From Kurthia huakuii LAM0618 (GTDB lineage: Bacteria > Bacillota > Bacilli > Bacillales_A > Planococcaceae), in assembly GCF_000505545.1 (NCBI RefSeq), contig NZ_AYTB01000013.1, positions 124,001 to 188,000 on the forward strand: DNA of 64,000 nt, read 5' to 3'. Shown here in pieces: positions 8,439 through 17,041 of this stretch. Below the pieces are notes generated by a model that did no database searches, was not told where the DNA came from, and saw only the letters and a program-made list of their open reading frames with translations. The position numbers and the translations under genes are program-made. How positions within the stretch are numbered: position 1 is the stretch's first letter; each line of letters starts with the position of its first letter.

Positions 8439-9455
8439 ATGAACCCCATTTATGACCAATTGAAACGACCGCTTCGAGACTTACGAATTTCGGTGACAGA
8501 TCGCTGTAATTTCCGCTGTAGCTATTGTATGCCAGCAGAAATTTTTGGCCCGGATTTTGCTTTTTTACCATCGGACAAAATTTTAAGCTTTGAGGAAATC
8601 GAACGCCTTGTGAAAATTTTCGTGTCATTCGGTGTCAAAAAAATTCGCATTACAGGTGGTGAGCCGCTGATGCGTCGCGATTTACCGGTGCTTGTACGCA
8701 TGATACGTGCGATAGAGGGCGTCGAGGATATCGCGATGACGACAAATGGCTCGCTGTTAAAAAAATATGCGAAGCCACTGAAGGAAGCGGGACTTGACCG
8801 CGTGTCGATAAGCCTCGATTCATTAGAAGATGAGCGTTTTTTAGCAATGAATGGCAATCGCGGGAAAGTAAAAACGGTGCTTGCCGGAATTGAAGCGGCC
8901 GCTTCTGCCGGGCTGTATGTCAAAATTAATATGGTTGTGCAAAAAGGCAAAAACATCGAAGATATTATCCCAATGGCGCACTATTTTAAAGAAAAACAGC
9001 ATATTTTACGTTTTATCGAATATATGGATGTCGGTAACTCCAATGGTTGGCGTTTAGACGATGTGTTCTCGAAAAAGGACATTATCGACGAAGTGCAAAA
9101 ATTAGCACCTGTGAAACCGGTCGCGCCAAACTATGAAGGTGAGGTGGCGTCGCGTTTCCGCTATGAACATGGCGATGGCGAGGTCGGTGTGATTTCATCT
9201 GTAACCGATTCATTTTGTGGTAATTGTTCACGCGCGCGCATTTCAGCGGAAGGAAAGCTTTACACGTGCCTTTTCGCAACGGAAGGTACAGATTTACGTG
9301 CATTACTGCGTTCGGACCTCGACGATGAAGCAGTCGCTGCAAAAATTGCAGACGTCTGGGCGCATCGGACTGACCGATATTCAGATGAACGTACAGCACA
9401 AACAGCTAGTCGTCGCCAAAAGACAAAAATAGAGATGTCGCATATCGGCGGCTAG
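8439..9455 (+). CDS. moaA: GTP 3',8-cyclase MoaA
   Basis: A 338-residue radical SAM enzyme catalysing the first step of molybdenum cofactor synthesis, GTP to 3',8-cyclo-GTP. The N-terminal SAM cluster motif is CNFRCSYC (Cys23, 27, 30). The SAM-binding segment [16 protein letters not shown] and the C-terminal second cluster [21 protein letters not shown] are intact, and it ends with the functional Gly-Gly tail (SHIGG). AAAGGAGGAGG precedes the ATG at 8439. The partner MoaC is encoded 0.9 kb downstream on the opposite strand. Confidence 0.97.
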   Translation: MNPIYDQLKRPLRDLRISVTDRCNFRCSYCMPAEIFGPDFAFLPSDKILSFEEIERLVKIFVSFGVKKIRITGGEPLMRRDLPVLVRMIRAIEGVEDIAMTTNGSLLKKYAKPLKEAGLDRVSISLDSLEDERFLAMNGNRGKVKTVLAGIEAAASAGLYVKINMVVQKGKNIEDIIPMAHYFKEKQHILRFIEYMDVGNSNGWRLDDVFSKKDIIDEVQKLAPVKPVAPNYEGEVASRFRYEHGDGEVGVISSVTDSFCGNCSRARISAEGKLYTCLFATEGTDLRALLRSDLDDEAVAAKIADVWAHRTDRYSDERTAQTASRRQKTKIEMSHIGG

Positions 9456-9487
9456 CACGTTGCAACTTTGGAGAGTAAAGGAAGAAT

Positions 9488-10270
9488 ATGATGGCTTTTT
9501 ATAAACCAGAAGAGATTACAGAAATTGCAACGAACACCGGAGTAAGTAAAGCGAGTGCGAGCATTTTAAAAATGTTAATTTTAGGCTTCTTCGGCGGCGC
9601 GTTTATCGCGTTCGGCTTTTTATTAGATATTCGCGTCATGGGCACGATGCCTGCTGAATGGGGGAGTTTTGCTACATTCATCGGTGCGGCAGTGTTCCCA
9701 ATCGGTCTTATTTTAGTATTGTTAGCAGGCGCGGATTTAATTACAGGGAATATGATGACCGTTGCGATGGCGTTTTATTCGAAAAAAGTGACGATGACAA
9801 TGCTCGCGCGTAACTGGTTTTTCGTAACGTTAGCGAACCTTTTAGGTGCATTGTTTATCGCGTATTTCTTTGGGCATTACTTAGGCTTAACAGAAGGTGC
9901 TTTTGCAGAAAAAACAATTGCGATTGCACAAGGGAAAGTCGATGCGACGTTTATGCAAATTTTTATTTCAGGTATTGGCTGTAACTGGCTCGTTTGTTTA
10001 GCAGTATGGCTATGCTTTGGCGCACAAGATTTTGTCGGCAAAATCGTCGGCATTTGGTTCCCGGTGATGGCCTTTGTGACAATTGGTTTCCAACACGTTG
10101 TGGCAAATATGTTCGTCATTCCAGCGGGTATTTTTGCAGGCGGTGCGATTACATGGGGCGACTTTTTACACAATGTTGTCCCCGCCTTTTTAGGTAATGT
10201 CGTCGGTGGGGCTGTATTTGTTGGTTTAGCATACTATGTAGCGTACCAAAAGAAAGCAGTCAAATCATAA
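9488..10270 (+). CDS. formate/nitrite channel (FocA/NirC family)
   Basis: A 260-residue membrane protein of the formate-nitrite transporter family with six hydrophobic helices. The FNT signatures are GFFGGAFIAFGFLLDIRV at the first helix, AGADLITGNMM (P-loop-like re-entrant segment), and GCNWLVCLAVWL with the conserved NWLV. It corresponds to B. subtilis YrhG in the fdh region. Two adjacent ATGs (9488, 9491) follow an AAAGGA site. Next to fdhA and fdhD it most likely moves formate across the membrane. A bidirectional terminator closes the transcript. Confidence 0.93.
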   Translation: MMAFYKPEEITEIATNTGVSKASASILKMLILGFFGGAFIAFGFLLDIRVMGTMPAEWGSFATFIGAAVFPIGLILVLLAGADLITGNMMTVAMAFYSKKVTMTMLARNWFFVTLANLLGALFIAYFFGHYLGLTEGAFAEKTIAIAQGKVDATFMQIFISGIGCNWLVCLAVWLCFGAQDFVGKIVGIWFPVMAFVTIGFQHVVANMFVIPAGIFAGGAITWGDFLHNVVPAFLGNVVGGAVFVGLAYYVAYQKKAVKS

Positions 10271-10273
10271 TAA

Positions 10274-10305
10274 AAAAGGAATCGCTACGCTGCGATTCCT
10301 TTTTC
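10274..10305. terminator. bidirectional terminator
   Basis: AAAAGGAATCGC and GCGATTCCTTTT arms around TACGCT, with A and T runs on both sides. It lies between the formate channel gene and the convergent moaC. Confidence 0.85.
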
Positions 10306-10312
10306 GTTGAGG

Positions 10313-10801
10313 CTAGTCGATGTTATGGACAAACGTGCCGCTTTTGCCACCGGTTTTTTTCACGAGATAGGTGTTTTTAATGATCATCGATTTATCGACC
10401 GCCTTACACATATCATAAAATGTTAGCGAAGCAATCGACACGGCTGTTAAGGCTTCCATTTCGACACCGGTTTTGCCGTCGCATTTAACGACCGCTTCGA
10501 TGTGAAGGTCATAACCGGCTTCAGTTTGTTCATAAGCAAATGTAAAATCGGTGCCTTGCAGCATAATCGGGTGGCACATCGGGATAATGTCTGCGGTTTT
10601 TTTCGCACCCATAATGCCGGCGATTTGTGCGACTTGTGTCGGGTCTCCTTTCTTGATCGTGCCTTGTTCAATTGCTTCGTAAAGCGCCGTTGATAGCGCA
10701 ATCGTACTACGAGCAATCGCAGTACGGCTCGTTGGTTGTTTGTCGGAAATGTCGACCATTTTTGGGCGGCCGGCTTCATTCCAATGTGAAAATTCACTCA
10801 T
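10313..10801 (-). CDS. moaC: cyclic pyranopterin monophosphate synthase MoaC
   Basis: A 162-residue MoaC that converts cyclo-GTP to cyclic pyranopterin monophosphate after MoaA. Family motifs are [18 protein letters not shown] at the N-terminus, [16 protein letters not shown] (active-site Lys and His) and [28 protein letters not shown] near the C-terminus. The ATG overlaps the mobA stop by four bases, so translation is coupled. It is the last gene of the moaB-mobA-moaC operon. Confidence 0.96.
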   Translation of the reverse strand: MSEFSHWNEAGRPKMVDISDKQPTSRTAIARSTIALSTALYEAIEQGTIKKGDPTQVAQIAGIMGAKKTADIIPMCHPIMLQGTDFTFAYEQTEAGYDLHIEAVVKCDGKTGVEMEALTAVSIASLTFYDMCKAVDKSMIIKNTYLVKKTGGKSGTFVHNID

Positions 10802-11373
10802 ACTGTATCTCCTTTATCGCGCTGTGGCCAGTCCGCAGCGGCATTAATATTTAAAAATAATTTCGCGTCATCGATTGCAACAAATTGCACGCGAACTTCA
10901 TCAAGTAACGCGCGCATACTACGGCGGTTGTGTGCGAGTGCTTGTGTTGCTTGCTGAAGTGTGCGTCGGTGATAAAGCCCAGCGAGTGGCTGCCATTTGC
11001 CATTAACGGTTGGAATAATCGCATCTATATCGGCTGTGATATGCGCAGCAAGCATTTGCATAAACGCCGCATTAAGATACGGCATATCCGCTGCGACGAC
11101 AAAATACCACGCCGCGTCAACTTGTGTCATCACTTGTGCCAGTGCATAGAGTGGCCCTTCATGCGGCTGTTGCTCGACAATAAATGTCGCATGTGGCACG
11201 TCAAAATGGGGGCGTAATGCCGCATTTGTCGCAATGACGAGCGGCCAATTTTGTGCGTCGAAGGCATGTACAGCGACCATGTACAGCGGTTCGTGACGCC
11301 ATCGTTCAAACATTTTTGGCTTGCCATAGCGCGACGATTTGCCGCCAGCTAATAAAACTCCGGTAAGGGTCAT
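10798..11373 (-). CDS. mobA: molybdenum cofactor guanylyltransferase MobA
   Basis: A 191-residue nucleotidyltransferase that attaches GMP to molybdopterin, giving the dinucleotide form used by FdhA. The nucleotide-binding signature [14 protein letters not shown] is at residues 7-20, and the metal-binding segment AADMPYLN is near residue 95. Overlaps of four bases with both moaB upstream and moaC downstream indicate tight translational coupling. Length is typical. Confidence 0.94.
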   Translation of the reverse strand: MTLTGVLLAGGKSSRYGKPKMFERWRHEPLYMVAVHAFDAQNWPLVIATNAALRPHFDVPHATFIVEQQPHEGPLYALAQVMTQVDAAWYFVVAADMPYLNAAFMQMLAAHITADIDAIIPTVNGKWQPLAGLYHRRTLQQATQALAHNRRSMRALLDEVRVQFVAIDDAKLFLNINAAADWPQRDKGDTV

Positions 11374-11870
11374 TGGCGCTTCAACTCGCCTAAAAAATGT
11401 TGCACAGTCGGGACGATTAATTTTGTCATACCGAGTGTGACGGCATTCGTTGAGCCGGGAAGTGCATAAATGGCCGTGCCTTTTACAGCGCCTGCAATCG
11501 CGCGGCTAAACATCGCCTTTGGGCCAATGTCATCGTAGCTTAACATACGAAATAGCTCGCCGAAACCGGACATTTCCTTGTCGAGGAGCTGTGAGACGAC
11601 ATCATAGGTGACGTCGCGCTTTGTAAAGCCGGTGCCACCTGTTAAGATAATCGTATTAATGCTCGAATCGTTGCACCAAGCCGCTAGTTGTGCGGTAAGT
11701 GCCGGTGCATCATCTTTTAAAATTTTATACGCCACAATGTCAAATTGTGCGTCGTTTAATAAAGCTTGAATCGTTTGACCACCTTTGTCAGTCTCTTGTG
11801 TACGTGTATCACTGAGTGTCAAGATGGCTGCATGGACACGTTGTTGCTCATGCGTTGGATGCACAGTCAT
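11370..11870 (-). CDS. moaB: molybdenum cofactor biosynthesis protein MoaB (MogA-like)
   Basis: A ~166-residue MoaB/MogA-family protein that adenylylates molybdopterin before metal insertion. Visible motifs are TLSDTRTQETDKGGQ near the start, TGGTGFTKRDVTYDVV with the catalytic acidic residue, and ALPGSTNAVTLGM. The ATG at 11870 (MTVHPTHEQ) is chosen by family length, but AAAGGAGG ends only two bases before it; GTG at 11864 would have better spacing. First gene of the minus-strand moaB-mobA-moaC operon, divergent from moeB. Overlapping TATAAT-like sequences lie in the 87-bp gap. Confidence 0.93.
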   Translation of the reverse strand: MTVHPTHEQQRVHAAILTLSDTRTQETDKGGQTIQALLNDAQFDIVAYKILKDDAPALTAQLAAWCNDSSINTIILTGGTGFTKRDVTYDVVSQLLDKEMSGFGELFRMLSYDDIGPKAMFSRAIAGAVKGTAIYALPGSTNAVTLGMTKLIVPTVQHFLGELKRQ

Positions 11871-11957
11871 CGCCTCCTTTGGCAAAATCAATGTTTATAT
11901 TATAATGCGGACAATCGATACGTCAAACGAAATTTAGACAAGAAAGGAAGTGTTGTC

Positions 11958-12974
11958 ATGACAGAACGTTATTCTCGTCAACAACTCTTTACCCCAATTG
12001 GAGTGGAAGGACAACAACAATTACAACAAAAACATCTTTTAATCGTCGGTGCCGGTGCACTAGGAAGCGCGACAGCCGAGCCACTTGTACGCGCGGGCGT
12101 TGGGCGCATTACGATAATTGATCGTGATTATGTCGAATGGAGTAATTTACAGCGTCAACAATTGTATACCGCATCGGATGCAGCAGAAAAATTACCAAAG
12201 GCGATGGCAGCAAAAGCGCGCTTGGCCGCTATTAATGATGAAGTAGACATTCAGGCGATTGTCGGTGATGCCGATGTCGAAACGCTCGAAGGACTTCTCA
12301 CTGATGTCGATTTAATCATCGATGGCACCGATAATTTTGATACGCGTTTTATCATTAATGACTTAGCGCAAAAGCATCGTATTCCGTGGATTTACGGCTC
12401 ATGTGTCGGCAGTTACGGCGCGACATACACAATTTTACCGGGGGAAACGCCTTGTTTGCATTGCTTATTGCAAGCGATGCCAACTACCGGCATGACGTGT
12501 GATACGGTCGGTATTATTAGCCCGGCTGTGCAAATCGTCGCCGCCTATCAAGTAGCCGAGGCGTTAAAAATTTTAACGCACAATGAAGAGGCGTTACGCG
12601 GGACGTTTTTAACGTTTGATGTTTGGCAAAATCAGCATTTTGACATGACGATGCAGGCGGCGAAAAACCCAGCGTGTCCGAGCTGTGGTGATGCGCCGAT
12701 ATATCCGTATTTAGCGTATGAGCAACAAACGAAAAGCGCGGTATTATGCGGTCGCGATGCGGTGCAAATCCGTCCAGCTACGGCGAAAAATTATGATTTA
12801 GAACAATTAGCGCGTACGTTAGCGCCGCATGGTACGATTCAACAAAATCCATACTTACTATCATGCCAATTGAGCGACAATCGCCTCGTTATTTTTAAAG
12901 ACGGTCGCGTGCTCATTCACGGCACACATGATATTCACTATGCAAAAAATTTATATTATCGTTTACTAGGCTAA
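11958..12974 (+). CDS. moeB: MoeB/ThiF-type adenylyltransferase activating MoaD
   Basis: A 338-residue E1-like enzyme that adenylates the C-terminal glycine of MoaD. The nucleotide-binding loop VGAGALGSATAEPLVRAGVG, DRDYVEWSNLQRQ, DGTDNFDTRFIIND and the zinc cysteines in CLHC and CPSC are present. About 95 residues follow the zinc site, as in the longer Bacillus form. The open frame runs back to 11766, but ATG 11958 has AAAGGAAG seven bases upstream and begins the family core. It heads the operon moeB-moeA-mobB-moaE-moaD. Cross-use for ThiS is possible since no thiF is seen nearby. Confidence 0.93.
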   Translation: MTERYSRQQLFTPIGVEGQQQLQQKHLLIVGAGALGSATAEPLVRAGVGRITIIDRDYVEWSNLQRQQLYTASDAAEKLPKAMAAKARLAAINDEVDIQAIVGDADVETLEGLLTDVDLIIDGTDNFDTRFIINDLAQKHRIPWIYGSCVGSYGATYTILPGETPCLHCLLQAMPTTGMTCDTVGIISPAVQIVAAYQVAEALKILTHNEEALRGTFLTFDVWQNQHFDMTMQAAKNPACPSCGDAPIYPYLAYEQQTKSAVLCGRDAVQIRPATAKNYDLEQLARTLAPHGTIQQNPYLLSCQLSDNRLVIFKDGRVLIHGTHDIHYAKNLYYRLLG

Positions 12975-12987
12975 GGAGGAATAAGAA

Positions 12988-14277
12988 ATGTTAGAAAAAA
13001 GAACCCCAATCGCGGTCGGTGAAGCAGTGAAGCGCGTTATGCAGTATGCAACAGAAGGGAAAGTCGAGCATGTCGATATTACGGCGTGTTATGGTCGCTA
13101 CGTCGCTGAAAATATAGCAGCGGACCAAGATGTACCGGCATTTGACCGTTCGCCGTATGACGGTTTTGCGATTCGTGCGGTTGATAGTGCAGGCGCATCT
13201 GCAGAACAACCGGTGACATTTGACGTTGTCGGGACAATTGGCGCGGGCTTTGTGTTTCATGGTGTCGTCGAAGCGGGTCAAGCGGTGCGCATTATGACGG
13301 GTGCGCCGATTCCACAAGGTTGTGATGCCGTTGTCATGCTTGAATTGACGAAAGGGTATGAGGAAGCGGGTAAAACGTATATGTCGGTGAAGCGCGCATT
13401 TGCGTCTGGCACGAACATTTCGTACCGCGGCGAAGATGTTAAACAAGGTGCTGTCCTCGTCACAAAAGGCACATATATTAATCCCGGTGTTGCGGCGTTA
13501 CTCGCGACGTTTGGCTATGCGAGCGTCCCGGTATTTGTCAAGCCGGTTATTGGTGTCATTGCGACAGGCAGTGAATTATTGGAGCCTCACGAAGCACTAG
13601 CACCTGGGAAAATTCGTAATAGTAATGCCTATATGATGCTCGCGCAAATTGAACGTGCGGGCGCTACGGCGAAATATTATGGCAAATTAAGCGATGACTT
13701 AGCATTGTGTATTGACGCGGTCAAGCAAGCGATGAGCGAGGTCGATTGCTTGATTACAACAGGTGGCGTGTCGGTAGGGGATTTTGATTATTTGCCAGCG
13801 ATTTATGATGCGCTAGGTGCTGACGTGTTATTTAATAAAGTAGCGCAGCGCCCTGGTAGTGTGACAACGGTGGCGCAGTGTAATGGCCAGCTCTTATTTG
13901 GCTTATCGGGAAATCCATCTGCGTGTTATGTCGGCTTTGAACTGTACACGAAACCGGTTATTAAAACGGCTTTTGGCAGTCAGAAGCCGCATTTACGTCG
14001 TGAAACAGCAACACTTGGCGTCGACTTTAAAAAGCCAAATCCATTTACGCGTTTTGTACGGTCGACTGTGCGCACAGAGCAAGGGCAGCTTGTTGCGGCG
14101 CCATCGGGTTTTGATAAATCAAGCGCGGTGTCATCGCTTGCAGAAGCCAATGCGTTTATCGTGCTACCGGGTGGTACGCGTGGTTATGAAGCGGGTATGC
14201 AAGTCGATGTACTTCTGCTTGAAGAGACGACGGGAAGTGAGTGGCCTTGGGACAATATCGTCGCGTCTTACAAATAG
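12988..14277 (+). CDS. moeA: molybdopterin molybdenumtransferase MoeA
   Basis: A 429-residue MoeA, which inserts molybdate into adenylylated molybdopterin. Visible motifs are PAFDRSPYDGFAIRA, MTGAPIPQGCDAVVMLE, ATGSELLEPHE, TTGGVSVGDFDYL and GLSGNPSACYVGFELY, covering all four MoeA domains in normal order and length. AGGAGG precedes the ATG. The last 37 bases overlap the mobB start in another frame, so the two genes are translationally linked. Confidence 0.96.
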   Translation: MLEKRTPIAVGEAVKRVMQYATEGKVEHVDITACYGRYVAENIAADQDVPAFDRSPYDGFAIRAVDSAGASAEQPVTFDVVGTIGAGFVFHGVVEAGQAVRIMTGAPIPQGCDAVVMLELTKGYEEAGKTYMSVKRAFASGTNISYRGEDVKQGAVLVTKGTYINPGVAALLATFGYASVPVFVKPVIGVIATGSELLEPHEALAPGKIRNSNAYMMLAQIERAGATAKYYGKLSDDLALCIDAVKQAMSEVDCLITTGGVSVGDFDYLPAIYDALGADVLFNKVAQRPGSVTTVAQCNGQLLFGLSGNPSACYVGFELYTKPVIKTAFGSQKPHLRRETATLGVDFKKPNPFTRFVRSTVRTEQGQLVAAPSGFDKSSAVSSLAEANAFIVLPGGTRGYEAGMQVDVLLLEETTGSEWPWDNIVASYK

Positions 14278-14759
14278 TCGGGTATCAAAATAGTGGGAAG
14301 ACAACACTCGCTGAAAAAATGATTGCGTATGCGAGCGAGCAAGGATTACGTGTTGGTGCGATTAAACACCACGGCCATGGCGGTGCACCGCTATCTAATT
14401 TGCCAAAAGATAGTACGCGTCATGCACAGGCAGGCGCGCTTGTGTCAGCTGTCGAAGGAGAGGGTGTCGTGCAGCTACAGTTAGCGGCACATACCGTCGA
14501 TTTAGCAGCGTTACTGGCGTTATATGAAACGGCTTTTTTGACTAATTTTACAATTGTAGAAGGGTATAAAAGTGAGTGTTATCAAAAGGTTGTGCTACTA
14601 AAAACTCCTGGTGATGAAAAACTTTTGACGCTTAACAATATTGTCGCAGCGATTTATTGGCCGACATTTCCACGACCACACTGTACGGAATTTCCATGTT
14701 TTGCACTGCACGATGAAGCGGCGTATATTCCATTTTTAATAACGAAAGAAGGATGTTAA
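14241..14759 (+). CDS. mobB: molybdopterin-guanine dinucleotide adapter protein MobB
   Basis: A 172-residue P-loop protein with QIVGYQNSGKTTLAEKMIAY near the N-terminus and the histidine-bearing loop IKHHGHGG seen in MobB proteins. MobB binds GTP and assists MobA. The start is set at GTG 14241, inside moeA; TTG 14247 is an alternative. The stop TAA abuts the moaE ATG directly, consistent with coupling. Confidence 0.92.
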   Translation: MALGQYRRVLQIVGYQNSGKTTLAEKMIAYASEQGLRVGAIKHHGHGGAPLSNLPKDSTRHAQAGALVSAVEGEGVVQLQLAAHTVDLAALLALYETAFLTNFTIVEGYKSECYQKVVLLKTPGDEKLLTLNNIVAAIYWPTFPRPHCTEFPCFALHDEAAYIPFLITKEGC

Positions 14760-15227
14760 ATGACAACACGATTTGAAATTAGCGACAAACCACTTGTCGT
14801 CGATGATGTAACGCAAAAAGTAGTGAGCCGCAATGCCGGGGCGATTACCGTTTTTATCGGCACCGTTCGCGAGCTGACAAAAGGCAAAAAAACGTTATCA
14901 TTAGAGTATGAAGCCTATCCGGCGATGGCGCTTAAAATGTTTCAACAAATTGAACGTGAGATGCACGAACAGTGGCCAGAAGCACAGCTAGCCATTACGC
15001 ATCGCGTAGGGAAACTTGCTATTAGCGATATTGCGGTCGTTATTGCCGTTTCTTCACCGCATCGCAAAATGGCGTATGAAGCGAATGAATTTGCGATTAA
15101 TCGCATTAAGCAAATTGTACCGATTTGGAAAAAAGAACATTGGGAAGATGGTACAGCATGGATTGGCGATCAATTAGAAAATGTACCGTACCTAAGCGGT
15201 GCACCAAAGGAGGGGTTCGATGATTAA
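14760..15227 (+). CDS. moaE: molybdopterin synthase catalytic subunit MoaE
   Basis: A 155-residue MoaE, the large subunit of molybdopterin synthase, which takes sulfur from the MoaD thiocarboxylate. Motifs are AGAITVFIGTVRELTKGK, LEYEAYPAMALKM, HRVGKLAISDIAV, and the catalytic IVPIWKKEHWEDGTAWIG with conserved lysines. It starts immediately after mobB and overlaps moaD by eight bases. Confidence 0.96.
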   Translation: MTTRFEISDKPLVVDDVTQKVVSRNAGAITVFIGTVRELTKGKKTLSLEYEAYPAMALKMFQQIEREMHEQWPEAQLAITHRVGKLAISDIAVVIAVSSPHRKMAYEANEFAINRIKQIVPIWKKEHWEDGTAWIGDQLENVPYLSGAPKEGFDD

Positions 15228-15450
15228 TGTGTTGTTGTTTGCGCATTTGCGCGAAGTAGTTGGCGAAGAAGAGCTTGTTATTGCGACAGAAGAAATGACT
15301 GTAGCAGATGTGAAGGCATGGCTTGAAGCGCGCTATTCACTAGAGCTAAAGCAAGTAATGAGTGCCGTGAACGAGGCGTTTGCGATGGAACATACGGTCG
15401 TTAAAACAGGGGATACAATCGCCTTTATTCCACCGATTAGTGGCGGTTAA
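15220..15450 (+). CDS. moaD: molybdopterin synthase sulfur carrier subunit MoaD
   Basis: A 76-residue ubiquitin-like sulfur carrier ending in the required Gly-Gly (IPPISGG), which is adenylated by MoeB and thiocarboxylated. The ATG at 15220 has AAAGGAGG six bases upstream; in-frame sequence further upstream lies inside moaE and is ignored. Last gene of the moeB operon, closed by a terminator. Confidence 0.94.
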   Translation: MINVLLFAHLREVVGEEELVIATEEMTVADVKAWLEARYSLELKQVMSAVNEAFAMEHTVVKTGDTIAFIPPISGG

Positions 15451-15487
15451 AAAAATGGGAGCTCCGCAAAAGGAGGCTCCCATTTTT
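15450..15487. terminator. bidirectional terminator
   Basis: AAATGGGAGCTCC and GGAGGCTCCCATTT arms with flanking A and T runs separate moaD from the convergent modB. Confidence 0.85.
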
Positions 15488-15492
15488 CGTCG

Positions 15493-16149
15493 TTATTTTT
15501 GGATTATATGCACGCTGAGGAGCATAATAAACGATAGTAAAATCATGACGCCAACCCAAAGCCATGCAAGTTGCATATTACCCCCGTCAATGGCTGTATA
15601 AATGGCGAGTGGCGTCGTTTGTGTTTTCCCGGGTAAATTCCCAGCGAACATTAATGTTGCGCCAAATTCGCCGAGCGCGCGCGTATAACATAAAATTCCA
15701 CCGGCAATAATCGCTTTAAATGCCATTGGAATTGAAATATAAATAAAAATTTTCCATTCAGAGGCGCCATCCACTCGCGCGGCATTTTCAATATCGCTAT
15801 CGACCGCTTCAAAGCCAGTTTTGACGGTTTGATACATGAGTGGAAAGGCGACGATAGCTGATGCCATGACAGCCGCCCACCACGTAAACATAACCGGTTG
15901 ACCGAAAAGCCATTCGATGCCTTGACCGACAATACTGTTGCGCCCAAAAATAATAATGAGTAGGAACCCAACAACTGTCGGTGGCAAGACAAGCGGTAGT
16001 AACATAATTGTTTCTAATATCAGTTTGCCACGAAAGCGTCGTTTCGCCATAAATTTGCCGATTAGGATGCCAAAAATAATGGCCACTGTACCCGCAACGA
16101 GCGAAATTTCAATGGATAATTTAATTGGCGTCCAAAAATCGGTTAGCAT
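15493..16149 (-). CDS. modB: molybdate ABC transporter permease ModB
   Basis: A 218-residue inner-membrane permease with about five or six hydrophobic helices. The EAA loop that contacts the ATPase is visible as DIENAARVDGASEWKIFIYISIP, followed by the GILCYTRALGEFGATLMFAG segment typical of ModB/CysT permeases. The ATG follows the modA stop with GGAGCG as ribosome binding site. No ATPase gene (modC) follows; the transcript ends at the shared terminator, so the ATPase must come from elsewhere. Confidence 0.94.
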   Translation of the reverse strand: MLTDFWTPIKLSIEISLVAGTVAIIFGILIGKFMAKRRFRGKLILETIMLLPLVLPPTVVGFLLIIIFGRNSIVGQGIEWLFGQPVMFTWWAAVMASAIVAFPLMYQTVKTGFEAVDSDIENAARVDGASEWKIFIYISIPMAFKAIIAGGILCYTRALGEFGATLMFAGNLPGKTQTTPLAIYTAIDGGNMQLAWLWVGVMILLSFIMLLSVHIIQK

Positions 16150-16151
16150 CG

Positions 16152-16940
16152 CTAATTCGCTCCTTTAAACCCGTAGTCCTTAAAAACGCTCATCGCCTCG
16201 TTTGTTTGTAAAAATTCGTAAAATGCCGTTGCCTCATCAAAATGTTTGCTGTTTTTTAACACACCGACTGGGTAAATAATCGGTGTATGTGACTGACTGC
16301 TTGCTGTTGCAACGATTTTTACGTTATCGCTAGTCAGTGCATCGGTTTTGTAAACGATTCCGGCATCAACATTGCCCGTTTCCGCATACGTTAACACTTG
16401 ACGCACATCTTTTGCATACACAACATTTGATTTGATTTTAGTCCATACATCGATGGATTTTAACGTTTCGATACCATATTGGCCGGCTGGTACAGATTCT
16501 GGCGTACCGAGCGCGACTTTATCGGCTTTTGTTAATTGCTCAAATGACATAATTTTTTTATCATTTGTAGCCGGCGTAACAAGTACAAGCTCATTCGCTA
16601 ACAAGTCAGTGCCGTCTTTTTTTACGATGTCGCCATCATTGACTAACGCGTCGAATTTATCTTCAGCTGCAGAGAAAAATACATCGACCGGCGCACCTTG
16701 CGAAATTTGTTGTTGCAGCGCACCAGAACCACCAAAATTATACGTGATTTTCACGTTTGGATGGTCCTGTTCATACGTTTTTGCAAGGTCTGTTAACGCG
16801 TCTTGCAAGCTTGCGGCTGCAGAAACCGTTAATTCGATGGAGTCATTTGATGATTGCGCTTTGTCTGCATTGTTGCCACAACCTGCTAAGATGCCGCCAG
16901 CAATGCATAGTGAAGCCAGAAAGGTAGCTGTTTTTTTCAT
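16152..16940 (-). CDS. modA: molybdate-binding lipoprotein ModA
   Basis: A 262-residue extracellular binding protein anchored as a lipoprotein. The signal ends at the lipobox ILAGC (Cys21). The mature part has AAASLQDALTDLAKTYE and FGGSGALQQQISQGAPVDVFFSA, which carry the oxyanion-binding residues of ModA. First gene of modA-modB, divergent from a regulator gene across a palindromic operator. Confidence 0.95.
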   Translation of the reverse strand: MKKTATFLASLCIAGGILAGCGNNADKAQSSNDSIELTVSAAASLQDALTDLAKTYEQDHPNVKITYNFGGSGALQQQISQGAPVDVFFSAAEDKFDALVNDGDIVKKDGTDLLANELVLVTPATNDKKIMSFEQLTKADKVALGTPESVPAGQYGIETLKSIDVWTKIKSNVVYAKDVRQVLTYAETGNVDAGIVYKTDALTSDNVKIVATASSQSHTPIIYPVGVLKNSKHFDEATAFYEFLQTNEAMSVFKDYGFKGAN

Positions 16941-16986
16941 TTGTTATAGTCCTCTTTTCGCTTATGAATTATAACAAGACATAACC

Positions 16987-17006
16987 AATTATAACTAGTT
17001 ATAATT
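16987..17006. promoter_or_regulatory. perfect 20-bp palindrome, probable molybdate regulator operator
   Basis: AATTATAACTAGTTATAATT is its own reverse complement. Further ATAAC units occur just left of it (near 16971 and 16981) and in the modA leader near 16943. It lies 36 bases before the divergent regulator gene and 47 bases before modA, the usual place for a shared operator. Assignment to the neighbouring regulator is inference. Confidence 0.6.
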
Positions 17007-17041
17007 AAAAAGAAAACAACAATGATAAAAAAGGTGATTTT

